Shown: piece after piece, positions 12,201-24,200 of the stretch | Layout: the number at the start of each line of letters is the position of its first letter | Numbering within the stretch: position 1 is the stretch's first letter | DNA from: Proteles cristata cristata | Lineage: Eukaryota; Chordata; Mammalia; Carnivora; Hyaenidae | Direction of reading: 5' to 3' | DNA: 64,000 bases | Assembly: GCA_017311185.1 (NCBI GenBank) | Contig: JAESUZ010004141.1 | Location: 930,001 to 994,000, forward strand | Made by a program: the position numbers and the translations under genes | Notes under the pieces: model-generated | The model's input: the letters and a program-made list of their open reading frames with translations, nothing else | Told to the model about the DNA's origin: nothing | The model's database searches: none

Positions 12201-15200
12201 TTTCGCTCTCTCTTCCAAAAATAAATAAACATTAAAAATAAAATATATTAAAAAAATAAATAAATTTATTTTTGAGGGGAGGTGTGGAGGGGCAGAGAGA
12301 CAATCCCAAGCAGCCTCTGTGCTGTCAGTGCAGAGCTTGATGCAGGGCTTGAACTCAGAAACCTTGAGATTATGACTTGAGCTGAAGTGTGATGCTTAAC
12401 CGATTGAGCCACTCAGTGCCCCATAATTTTTCTTTTTAACTAAAAATAGCTCTAATATTAGTATGGTCTTTTTTTATAATTGACATATAACATTACATTA
12501 GTTTCAGGTGTGTAACATATTAATTTGATATATGTATATATTATGAAATGATCACCACTGTAAGTCCAGTTAACATCCACCACACAGTTACACATTTTCT
12601 TCTTTCAGTGAGAACTTTTAACATTTACTCTCTCAATCAACTTTCAAATACACAATATAGTAGTATTGACTATAGCCCAGTATGGTTTTTTATAATGATT
12701 TCTTCCCAGAATGCTTTTAGTTCAGTGGGTTTTAACGTTGTTGGAGTTCTAGGTATATGAGTAAAGCCATGGACCCTCTCCTCTGGAATATGCAGGCATG
12801 CATGCACACATACTCACTGACTTGAAGTTTTAATAGAATAGCTTTGGAGCCCATCTGTGGAGCCCATGTTAAGAATCCCCATTTTAGATATGTTCATTCC
12901 AAACTCGTGATTCAATAGGAAAAGAAGAGGGTAGGGTCTCAGTTATGGGTATTCCTCTCCTAAAGTCTCTTCCCTAGTGATGGTTATATACATACATCGA
13001 ATCCATTGTAAGGGAAGGATAATTAGTATTTCATCATTGGGCTAAATGTGTTTTTGTTGGGTTTAGAAAGAATAATGCCCACTTGGGGAATCAGAAGCAC
13101 TCTGACTCTTTGCTGAACTAATGACATTGGGGCAGACATAGTAAGATATGATTGTGTATGTCAGAGTGGGGGGGTTAGGTTATTATGCAGTTTGCTGGAA
13201 AGTGAAGAGTGTTAAATCTTAGGAATGAGAGCCTATGGGAATGGACAGTCTCTTTTTTCTTGGCAAGACTCTCCTCTACCTGCACGTGAGCCTGGGTACC
13301 ACAGGGAGACTGGAATAGGTCTCATTCTTGTCTCGATGAGTCAGCCTTTACTACTGATTGGAGCAGACCTGCTTCCTGCCTCAGTAGAGGCTTATTTTTT
13401 CATGGACTGGTTATCTAAGTTCTGTGTTCTTACTGACAGAATGAGGTAATACTTCTGAGGCAACCCAGACACTACCATCTGATCTAACTATATTTGGTTT
13501 CCAGAAGGAGCTGCTGAAATGTAAACAAGAAGCCAGAAACTTACAGGGGATAAAGGTAAAAAGGAAGACATTTATCTCTTTAAATACACTCTACGTGGTC
13601 AAGTTGTCTACCGCTGAGAGTGGGTAGTAGGAGTGTAGTTGGGTCTGGTGGCCTTATTATGTACACTTGCTGGAGACTTTAACGGACTGTGGGATATTGG
13701 TAAAGTCAAGAGCTTTGTGGATGGGAAGTGAAACGTTGAAGAAAACACCTTTGCTCTGCTGAGACTTATTTCTAGTAGTTGGGACCCATGGTCCTGCTGC
13801 GACCCTGTGTGCCACCCTGGTAGTTTTTATATGTAAAAACAGTCTGTGTTTACAGTTTTCTTCCATTCTAAAGAAAAATGTCCTCTTAAAAATTAAATTT
13901 ATGTAGTTTTTGAATAGTTAATAGTATTTTCAAAATTTTTTAATGTTTATTTTTTGATAGAGCACCCATACACAAGCGGGGTGAGGATGGAAGGGGTGTG
14001 AGTGGGGGAGGGGCAGGAAGGGAGGGAGACACAGAATCTGAAGCAGGTTCCAGGCTCCGAGCTGTCAGCACAGAGCCCACCATGGGGCTCGAACCCATGA
14101 ACCATGAGATCATGACCTGAGCTGAAGTCGGACACTTAACTGACTACAGCCTCCCAGGTGCCCCCATTGAATAGTTAATACTATGAAATGGTTTAAAGTG
14201 AAGAAGGTGTAGGGGTTCCTGGGTGGCTCAATCAGTTGAGCATCCAATTTTGGCTCAGGTCATAATCTTGCAGTTTATGAGTTCAGGCCTTGCACTGGGC
14301 TCTGTGCTGACAGCTCAGAGCCTGGTGCCTGCTTCAGATTCTGTGTGTTTGTCTCTCTCCCCTTCTCTATCTGCCCCTCCGCAGCTTGCACTCACTCTCT
14401 CCCCCCTCAAAAAAAGAAAAACCATTAAAAAACATTTAAAAAAATAGAATAGGCTCTTCCATTCTCCAGAGCCCACGCCATTTCTTTGCAATCTGTAAAG
14501 AGAGAAAATTCAGGGAAAATGCACTACAGTCCATTAGTTCCACTTGAAGTCACAACGGTTGGAGAAATGTGTTCTCGCTGACCCTTTTAAGTGTGTACAA
14601 CCCACCGTTTCTTGGGATTGGTAGGAACCAAGAGGGTCCAAGTTGAGAGAGAGACACCCTAAAGGTGGTAAGATTGTAGGACACTGGGAAGAGAAGGCAT
14701 CTGTCCCGGTGACAGTTCTGAGCATGGAGATATAATCCCAATCCTGGTCCTCACTAGGTAGTGGAAGGCGACAGGGGCAGGACTCTGGAAGACAAGGTGG
14801 GGGTGATTCCAGGGATTCCATATGAACAGGGTGAGAGGCGGCAATGGGGCCTAGCCCTCTAGGAAATAGGGATTTGGCAGAGAAGAAGGAAAAGAGCTGC
14901 TTAGTATTTATGTGCCCAGGATGTAGATCAGAAAGCCAGGGTGGAAGAAAGGAGAGGCCACTTTTTCTCTAGGACATCGTGCTGTCGGGAATGCAGGTGC
15001 GGGTAGGGGTGGGTAATGGGTGGAGGGAAAATCAGGTTTCAGTCAGCTAGGGGAGACCATGGCTACTAGCATCCTGGGAGGGGGCAGAAAAATCCCTCCT
15101 CATATCGTAGCAAGACCTCTCTTTTCGTCTCCCTGTTCGCCAGAACTAATGCTGGATATGCAGTAAGAGGTTAAGCCTTAGAGTGACAAATGGCTGATTG

Positions 15201-18200
15201 ACTAATTGGCACCACAGTAATGAGTATGCTTTTCCCCCCCAGGATGCCTTACAGCAGAGGCTGACTCAGCAGGACACATCTGTTCTTCAGCTCAAACAGG
15301 AACTGCTGAGGGCAAATATGGACAAAGATGAGCTGCACAACCAGAATGTGAATTACATGAATGAACTCTGACCTCATTGAGCCCCAGTAGCAAAATCAGA
15401 TTCTGCATGAAAGTCCGATTACATCTGCCATCCTAATCCCTCTTATCTTATTTCTGGGATGCCTGCCCTCAGTGTCTGTAGTTATTTCTATTTTCTGTCA
15501 GACTCATCTCTGTTCCTGGCTGAAAGCCCATATTACATTGGCCTTGAGCCCTTCAACTTTGAGGACTCTGAGACAGAGGCTAAGTTGGGGTTTGACAGTT
15601 TGATTGTCTCACTTAAAGACTCGGAGAGCAGCTGTGTGTTTTTACCATAACCTTGCTCTCTCTGTGCTGTATACTCTAATTGCCAACATCCACTGTGGTT
15701 ACTAAGTAGCTGGTTTCCAACTGGGGTTGGCAGACAATATCTCTGTGCCAGTTAATTCTTTTCCTTTTCGCAGGTGGATCTGCAGAGGAAGCTTGATGAG
15801 AGGAACCGGCTCTTGGGAGACTATAAAGTAAGGACGTTTACCAGTTTGGAAATGGTTTCCTTTGGGCCTGTTGTTGCTGTTGTCAAAGAGTGAAGTACTC
15901 TGTTCTCATTGCTGCCTTTTTGCAAGGAAATCTGCTTCCTTGTCCCTTTGATTCGGTCACCCCGAAGACTAGATAGCATGTCTAAGAGGAGTCCAGAGCT
16001 AGGTGTCTGTAGACCTCGGTCTTCACCTTTACATCTAACTAGCATGCAAGGCATGTAGTGGTCCTCCCACAAATGGGCGTTCCCTTCCTCCTTACTTTTG
16101 CAAGAAGCCTTTGCCCTGGGTACGATTACGTGGTGTGTGAGGGCCTCCTGTGTAGCTCGGGGAAAGGACTCCTCGCCCTGAGGCTCAACGTCGCTCAAGT
16201 GAACTTGCACGGCCAACAGTGAAGTGTTGGGCATCCTTGGCTTTGTCACACATCTGCAAGCTCTGCCTCTGTTGCAGAAAGAGCTGGGGCAGAAGGAGCG
16301 TCTCCTGCAGCAGCACCAGGCTAAGTTGGAAGACGCACTCCGGAAACTCTCTGAGGCCAGTTACCAGCAGGTGGGGACGCAGTCAGCCACTAACTTCCTG
16401 CCCCTTCTTCATGAAGAAATCCTTTTCTGATTTCGTCTCTGATTTGCAGGTGGACCTAGAGCGGGAGCTGGAACACAAAGATGTCCTTTTGGCTCACTGT
16501 ATGAAAAGAGAGGCAGATGAGGTAACCTGCGGCTCAGGGTCTCCCCTCCCGCATCTGCAAGGGCAAAGACGTAGATTCTCTGACTCAGGGCTGAAACCAA
16601 GGCCACTGGGCCGCTTTGTTAGGAGGCTGTTCGGGGAGAGGGTTAAGGATGCAGGTTCCAAGGGCCTGGCTGGCTCAGTTGGATGAGCGTGCGACTCTTG
16701 ATCTCGGGGTCGAGAGTTCGGGCCCCATGTTGGGTGTACAGATTACTTAAATAAACACAACTTAAAAAAAATAAAAAGAGTGCTGGTTTCAGAGTAAGGA
16801 AATCTGGTTTAAAATTCCAGCTTTACACCCTTTTTACCGTTGTGTAACCTTGCTTTGATTAGCTTCTGAGCCTTAGAAATAAAACTCATCTTGGAAAACG
16901 GGTAGTCCGGGTAGATTCACCTGGCACAAAGTCAGGCTCAAAAAATACTCGTTTTTCTTTTTCTTTTTAATCACTAAAGCAAAGTCCAGAGGTGCTGAAG
17001 CCCCATTCTCAGGCCCTCTGGTGGCCAGGTTGAGGCTCGGTTGGGGCCTCTGGGCTGAGGTTATTTTGCTCATTCTTCATTCAGTGATGCCTACGAAGTG
17101 TCCAGCACTGGGGTTACAGCGGTGAACAAAAGGGAGAAAAAGTCTTTGGCTCGTTCCAGGTGTACATTCTAACTGAGGGAAACATGAACAAATACATGAT
17201 AATACGCTGTTAGTAAGTGATCTGTGTAAATAAATACAAGACAGGGCATCTTGGTTTGCACTTGGATAGCAAGTATCATGTCTTCTTGCTGCTGTAGGTG
17301 ACCAGCCACAACAGACACAACTCTCAAAGCAATGGTTTCCTCCTTCCAATGGCAGGAAAAGGAGCTGCTTCAGTCACTCACAAAGGGGTAGGTCCTTAGG
17401 ATTTGAGTGCAGACCTCCACTTCCAGCTAAAACCAGAAGAGTAGCCTGGCCACTGCCAGCGCACTAGACCTTTGGTACCCAGTTCCCTAATTCTTGCATC
17501 TGTTGGGTGTGTGAAGGTGTGAAGCGCTAAGTAAGAATCAGTGGGCAAACTTCTGTGCAGGAGAATTTCTTAACATTCACACCTCCTCCCTCGAGAAGAA
17601 AAGATCTCTCCTGGGAGCCTGTGTCCTCTACTGTCCTAAGTCTGGCAGCTGGGACATGGTTAAGAATACAACACTGCAGGGGTGCCTGGGTGGCTCAGTC
17701 GGTTAAGCATCCGACTTTGGCTCAGGTCATGATCTCACGGTTTGTGGGTTCGAGCCCCGTGTCAGGCCCTGTGCTGACAGCTCAGAGCCTAGAGCCTGTT
17801 TCAGATTCTGTGCCTCCCTCTCCCTCTGACCCTCCCCTGCTCACGCTGTCTTTCTCTCTCAGAAATAAATATAACATTAAAAAAAAAAAAAAAAAAAGCA
17901 CTGCACCGTATCAGCGTCACCTCCTTTCTGCCTGCAGACCAGCGATCTGCAGCTGGTTCGAGACGCCCTCCGCAGCCTGCGCAACAGCTTCAGCGGCCAC
18001 GATCCTCAGCACCACACCATCGACAGCTTGGAACAGGGCATCTCCAGCCTCATGGAACGCCTGCACGCCATGGAGACCCAGAAGAAACAAGACAGGAGGG
18101 TAAGCCCCTTCCTGTGGTGTTTCTCTTAGGCAGGCTCCCACAGAAGTCAGTTTTATGGAGTTGAATTGAGATGAAGGCAGGGCTAAAAGACACCTACCCT

Positions 18201-21200
18201 GTCAGAGGTTGTAACTGCTTTTCTCTGGTTTTCCTCTCCGTGGAGCGGACTCTTTGTCATGGTGTGACCCTCCAGGAAGGGAGTTCGTGATTACCCTTGC
18301 TCCTAGAAATTGCCTAAGTGTCTAAGGAATGGTGGTTCTTGACCCCGCAGCGTCTCTCTTTACTGCTGATTACCCTTCCCCTTTTCGCCTGAATGAGCTT
18401 GGCCCCAGATGTGGAGATATATGGGAAAATGCATTGGAAACTAGAAAGCCTTTCACAAATGTACGTCATTATTATTAGAGTAAATATGTCTAATTTGGTA
18501 TTCTGTGGAAGATGTGGTAGGAAAGTATATATTTTAGGTGTACTTTTATGATTTAAATTTTTTGGATAAATTCTCCCGCTGATCATTTTAGGATTTTTGT
18601 GTGGCTCCTCAGGTTCGGGGCAAGTCACCCAGAACTCAAGCAGGTAGTGAATACCGGGAATCCTGGCCCCCTAATTCAAGTAAGTACTCATTATTGCCCA
18701 GAAGGACTCATGGCATATTAGATCAGAAATTTAGTGTTTTTCTTGCTACTAGCATGTTGAGAATAGAATTTTTCTTGTAGTACTTTACTCTTATGTTGTT
18801 TCTATAGCAATACAGTTGAATCGAGTTACTTCTAGAACTATGGAAACACATACCATCATCATCACTAAAATCACCCCAAGTACCATTCAGCCACATGCAA
18901 TATGCTGCTGACTCAGGCTAAAGTATCTTTGGAAAATGTACAAGATCAAAACATTTACACTGAACAAAGAAAAATTTGAAACAAGGAAAAATTTGAAACA
19001 ACAAAAACACACAGTCTCAAATAGCACAGGAAATTTCCAGTTCTTCCTAAAGGCAAGATGTTTAATTTCTTTGGGGATTTTCCTTAACACTAGATGCTGT
19101 GGTCTTTCAGTTTAAGTCCTGCAAAGGATCTGCGCCATCTAGTGGCCGTGCCTAAGAAGTCATTTAACGTGCTCTATGCTTTCTCATTACATTTCTTTCC
19201 CTATTCATTTAAACATGTTGGAAATCTACCCTGCCTGGTAATTTCTCTTTTACCATGTGACTTACCTTGTGGTTTAATAAAACTCACCTTTCCTTAATTT
19301 TTATAGCATACAGGCCAAATATAAAAATAAATAATAATCTACAAAAGTAAATAAGGGAAAGCTGACCATAACCAGTTATGTATGTTACACATATATACAA
19401 TTTTGAAAACCACATGAATAAACAAAACCTAAAATAAAACACTTAAAGATATTTGCACAAATATGAAAGGTAAAATATTTTTTGTTGGGTAAATAAAATA
19501 ACATCTAAGCCTCCAGATATCTTTTCCTCTTGAATGAGGTATTTATACCAGGAACAAAACAAATTATATTAGTACCAATTTCTTTTCAATTTGTTTCAGT
19601 TTCTTTTTCTAGCATTGTTTTAAAACAGTCATTTCTGTTTTCTTGAGAGGCTGTATATTTTATTGTTAACCTCTTCAGTACTGTCTTTGGGTTAATATAA
19701 ACCGCCAATGTAGATAAGTCTAAATATTTGAAAATTATTTTTTAAAAGTCTAAAAAAATTCCTCCCTTCCTGGAAAAACTCTTTTGTGTATATACAGTAC
19801 TTATCCCAAATACTGCAAATAAATCCCCAGCTGCTCACAAACCAGGGTGTTAATCTAATTTCTATATTCACAGATAAGCTAAAATGTCTCTTCTCTGAAA
19901 ATACAAAAACTTGTGTAACTCACTAGCCCTCTAGCTACTGACTTTTTTCTTTTATTCCACTACATGAAACCTTGAAAGGACAATCTACACATGTTCTTTT
20001 TCCATCCTTTCTTCCCATTCACTACTCAAGCCATCAGTTGGATTTTTACTCAGTTAGTCAGCTTAACGTTCTTTTTATTGACTCACTGTTGACTTTCTTG
20101 TTGCCTCATCAAAGGGATTGCTTTTCAAACCTTATCTTCCATTGACTTCTCAAAAGCATTTGCTATTCTTGAATAGTCTCCTTCTGTAAACATTCTTTCT
20201 CTTTAACTTCAGTGCCAACCAATTATTCATTCAACAAATATTTATCGAGCATCCATTATGTAGGGCCCGTGTTAGAAGCTGGAGGTACAGGGAGGAACAA
20301 GATAGACTTAGTGCTTGCGTTTTTTGGAGGTGCTGTCTAGTGAACTAGATACAATCTCCTTCTCCTTTCTACTCTGCCTTGTTGAGTGTTGGTGTGTCCC
20401 GGGATCCACAGGAGGTCTAGAGCTTGGCCTTTTTATATTTTCTTTAGGTGATCGCTCCCCACTACCATGACTTGTGTACTTTGTGCGCTGTTTATTTTTC
20501 AACTTTAATCTCTACCTCCAGCCCTTTTCTGAGCTTCAGAGCTATATTTGTGAATGACAACTAGGTATCTCCCTGTAGGTAGAAAGGCACTTAAAACTCA
20601 TGTCCAAAAAAAACAAAAAAAAAACCCTCATGTCCAAAACTGGATACAAAACAAGAGAGTGGGAAAACTATGGAGTATGAAGTCCAACAGATCTTGGGTG
20701 CCATTTTGGCTCTTAGCAGATTGTGTGACCACAGGCAAGGGTGTTAATTAATATGATTGAATTTTAGTTTCCTTGTTCAAGAGATGGAAAAAATCTTGAA
20801 GGATTATGCACATTAAATGAAATGTTGTATGCAAATAATCTGGTATAGTGTGTGGCCTATGAGAGGTGCAAGGCAGATGTTTATGGTCTCAAAATACCTT
20901 CCAGTTATTCCCTTCTGGCTCTACCCTGCCTTTCTCCTTTTTATCACAGCCACATCTCCTGAAAGAGCAATCTTCTTTCTGAATCTACTTCTTAACTTTT
21001 ACTCTTAAGGGAAAACGATAATAATTATTTCAAATGCAAAATGTAGTACAGTAGACTAGTGGAATGGAATTAAGAGTTCACATAATACCTGTTAATCTGT
21101 GGTCGTTTGACCAGCAAAGAGTCTCTCCAACAAATGGCTCTGGGACAACTGGATATCCACATGCAAAAGATCCCTACCTCACACCATGTACAAAAAGTAA

Positions 21201-24200
21201 CTAAAAATGGGTCATTGATGCAAATATAACAGCTAAAGCTATAAATCTTCTCGAAGAAAACATAGGGAAAATATTCATGACCTTGGGTTCTCAGACATCA
21301 AAAGCATGAGCAACAAAAGAAAAAATAGGGAACTTGGACTTTAAATTGACTTTTTTTTTGCATCAAAGGACACTGTCAAGAAAGTGAAAAGGTGGGGCGC
21401 CTGGGTGGCTCAGTCGGTTAAGTGTCCAACTTTGGCTTAGGTCATGATCTCACAGTTCGTGGGTTCGAGCCCCGCATCAGGCTCTGTGCTGACAGCTAGC
21501 TCAAAGCCTGGAGCCTGCTTCGGATTCTGTGTCTCCCTCTCTCTCTCACTCTCCCCTGCTCATGCTGTTTCTCTCTCTCTCAGAAATAAATAAAACATTT
21601 TAAAAATTAAAAAAAAAAGGAAAGTGAAAAGGTAAAGAGAAAATATTTGGAAATCATATGTCTAAGAAACAGAATATATAAAAAACACTTATAACTTAAC
21701 AACAAAAGACAAATTCAGTAACAAATGAGCAAAGGACTTGAATTGTCACTTCTCTAAAGTCACTTCTCCAAAGCATCTAAATTATGCTTAAAAAATTAGT
21801 CATTGGGGAGCAGGGGGCGCCTAGGTGGCTCAGTCGGTTAAGCGTCGGACTCTTGGTTTCAGCTCAGGTCATGATCTCACAGTTCTTGAGTTTGAGCCTA
21901 TATCTGGCTCTGTGCTGGGGTGTCCAACCTGCTTGGGATTCTCTCTCTCCCTCTGTCTCTCCCCTACCTGGCTCGGCCCATGTGCTCGCTCGCGCTCTCT
22001 CTCTCTCTCAAAATAAATAAATAAACTTAAAAAAACCGAAAACCATCAGTCATTAGGGAATGCACATCAAAACCACAGGGAGATACCACTTCACGCTCAC
22101 TAGGTGGTTCTAAATAAGTGTTGAGGATGTCGAGAAATTGGAACGCTCATACATTACTGGCAAGGATATAAAATGATACAACTACCATGGAAAAGTTTGG
22201 TGGTTTCTCAAAAGCCTAAATATAGAATTACTATATGACCCAGCAATTCCGTTCCTAGGTATATATACTCAAAAGAATTAAATGCAAGAATTAAGAAAAA
22301 AAAAACCTACACACACATGTACATAGCATTATTCACAATAGCTAAAAGGTGGAAACAACCCAAATGTCCATTACTCAGTGAATGGATAAATAAAGTCCGG
22401 CACGTGCAGACAATGGGATATTATTCAGCCACAGAAAGGAATGAAGTACTGATACATGCTGTAACATGGATAAACTTTGAAAGCGTTCTGTTCAATGAAT
22501 AATATCAGACACAAAAGGATAGAAGTTGGATGAATCCTTTTATTTTTATTTATGTTTTAAATTTATTTTTAAATACACATAACTCTAGAGGAATTTGAAA
22601 ATGGTGGTACACCGAAAGTTATCTTAACAAATAACCCAATCCCAGCTCAGTTCCTGTCCGGATTAACCATCCCTACTAATGGCTGGGGAACAAGCAGTGT
22701 CTGCATTTCTAAATGTAAACATTTTGTAAGTCACTCTCTGTCTTGCACATGATATCTGACATTTAATAATAAATTAGGAGACATCCACAAAAGCAAGAAA
22801 GATATAAGCCACTATTAAGAGTCCATCAGTGTCTGCTCGAGAATAGACTCAGATATGACAAGGATGTTGAAATGCATAGGATAAGTTAAGAAAATATGTG
22901 TAAGTGGAATTGCAGGAGACAGTATTCTAACATTAAATTATCCTAACATTATTCTTACATTAAGTAGATTATAAGATAGAACAATAATTGTTTTTTGTTC
23001 TTATGATAAAAGTTTCTAATTAGTCTTTCCTCCTATTAAAGTTATAATCCTAGGTGCTCATTAATTTAAAAATTTCCTTAAGTACCTATACAAAGGGTAG
23101 AGATAAGATGTGGACCAAGGAATTTGAGTTAAAAACCATGCGACCAACACATACAGATTCTGTGTAGCCAAGAGATAAGATAGGTCCTGCATCTTTATTT
23201 TTATTTTTTTAAGTTTATTTGTTTATTTTGAGACAGCGAGCACGCGAGTGGGGGAGGGACAGAGAGAGAGAGGGAAAGAGACTCCCAAGCAGGCTCTGTG
23301 CTTAAGCCGCTTAAGCAGCTGAGCCACCCAGGCACCCTGGTCTTGTACCTTTGGTACAGGAAGCGTAAGGCCCCTTGGAATCTGAGTTTCTGAGGTTACT
23401 TTGCTCCTGCGATTCTTGTTCCTGCTCATTTCTCTCTTCGTGAATTGCATGAGCGTCCTCTCCCGCTGTCCGAATGTTGGCAGTGTCTGTAGCTCCTGCT
23501 ATTGCGTCCATTATTCCTTTGCTGAAATCTTGCCCGGCTTCTTTGACTTCCTTTATTCTGGGCGACAATGCCTGTCAGGACAGGTACTGTTCCCTGCTCC
23601 AAATAACCTGGAATGGGTGAGAAATGGCTTCATGGTAGTGTACGTGTCCGAAGCACCTCCTGGCTTTGTGGCCTCAGTGGTGACATCCTGTGGCTCACGC
23701 CCTATGGACGTGGTATTTTGCAAGGGTGTGAAAGCTGTGCTGTGACCTCAGGCAGCTTCTTTCTCCTGGGACACTCTGAATAACTGGAAATGAGGGATGA
23801 CTGGGAGCTGATTCGGTTCTGACCACAGGCTCTGTCTCTGATTGCAGAGTTGCCTCACTCCCAGAGCTCTCCGGCTGTCAGCAGCACCTGCACTAAAGTG
23901 CTCTATTTCACTGACCGGTCACTTACACCCTTCATGGTCAATATACCAAAGAGGTGAGATTCTGGGATCATTATTCCTCTTTTAAAAAAGACAGGAGGCA
24001 GAATCAGTAGTTCTGCCCACAGAACCAGCTGAGCGGTGTTTGAGAACTGGTACAGTGTAGTAAGAATACGGGATCAGGATTCTGGTCTCAGCATTACCAC
24101 TAACCAGCGGCACTACACGGGACACATCTTGATCTACCGCTGGGTACAGACACCGTAATAGTGCTTCCAATCCTGATATACAGATATGTTCCAAGTTAGG

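Larger units (their letters stand above)
18680..21104 (+). other. DIXDC1 intron 13, first part
   Basis: About 2.4 kb, AT-rich, largely free of SINEC. Holds a candidate CTCF motif at 19131, an L2/MIR-like stretch at about 20222-20280 and a MIR at 20655-20880. No exon recognised. Confidence 0.45.
21105..22545 (+). mobile_element. L1 ORF2 C-terminal segment, sense, with two SINEs
   Basis: Reads through the terminal ORF2 region (aaatggctctgggacaactg ... cagcaattccgttcctaggt ... gggatattattcagccac) to acacaaaaggatag. The frame is broken by stops and by SINEs at 21394 and 21813. Confidence 0.9.

Noticed and set aside
12440..12449. Perfect MEF2-type word CTAAAAATAG
   Set aside because: Such AT-rich words are expected a few times by chance in 64 kb, and this one sits at the edge of SINE and L1 sequence.
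16219..16686. 155-codon + frame
   Set aside because: It crosses DIXDC1 exons 9 and 10 in the wrong frame and reads into introns and a SINE.
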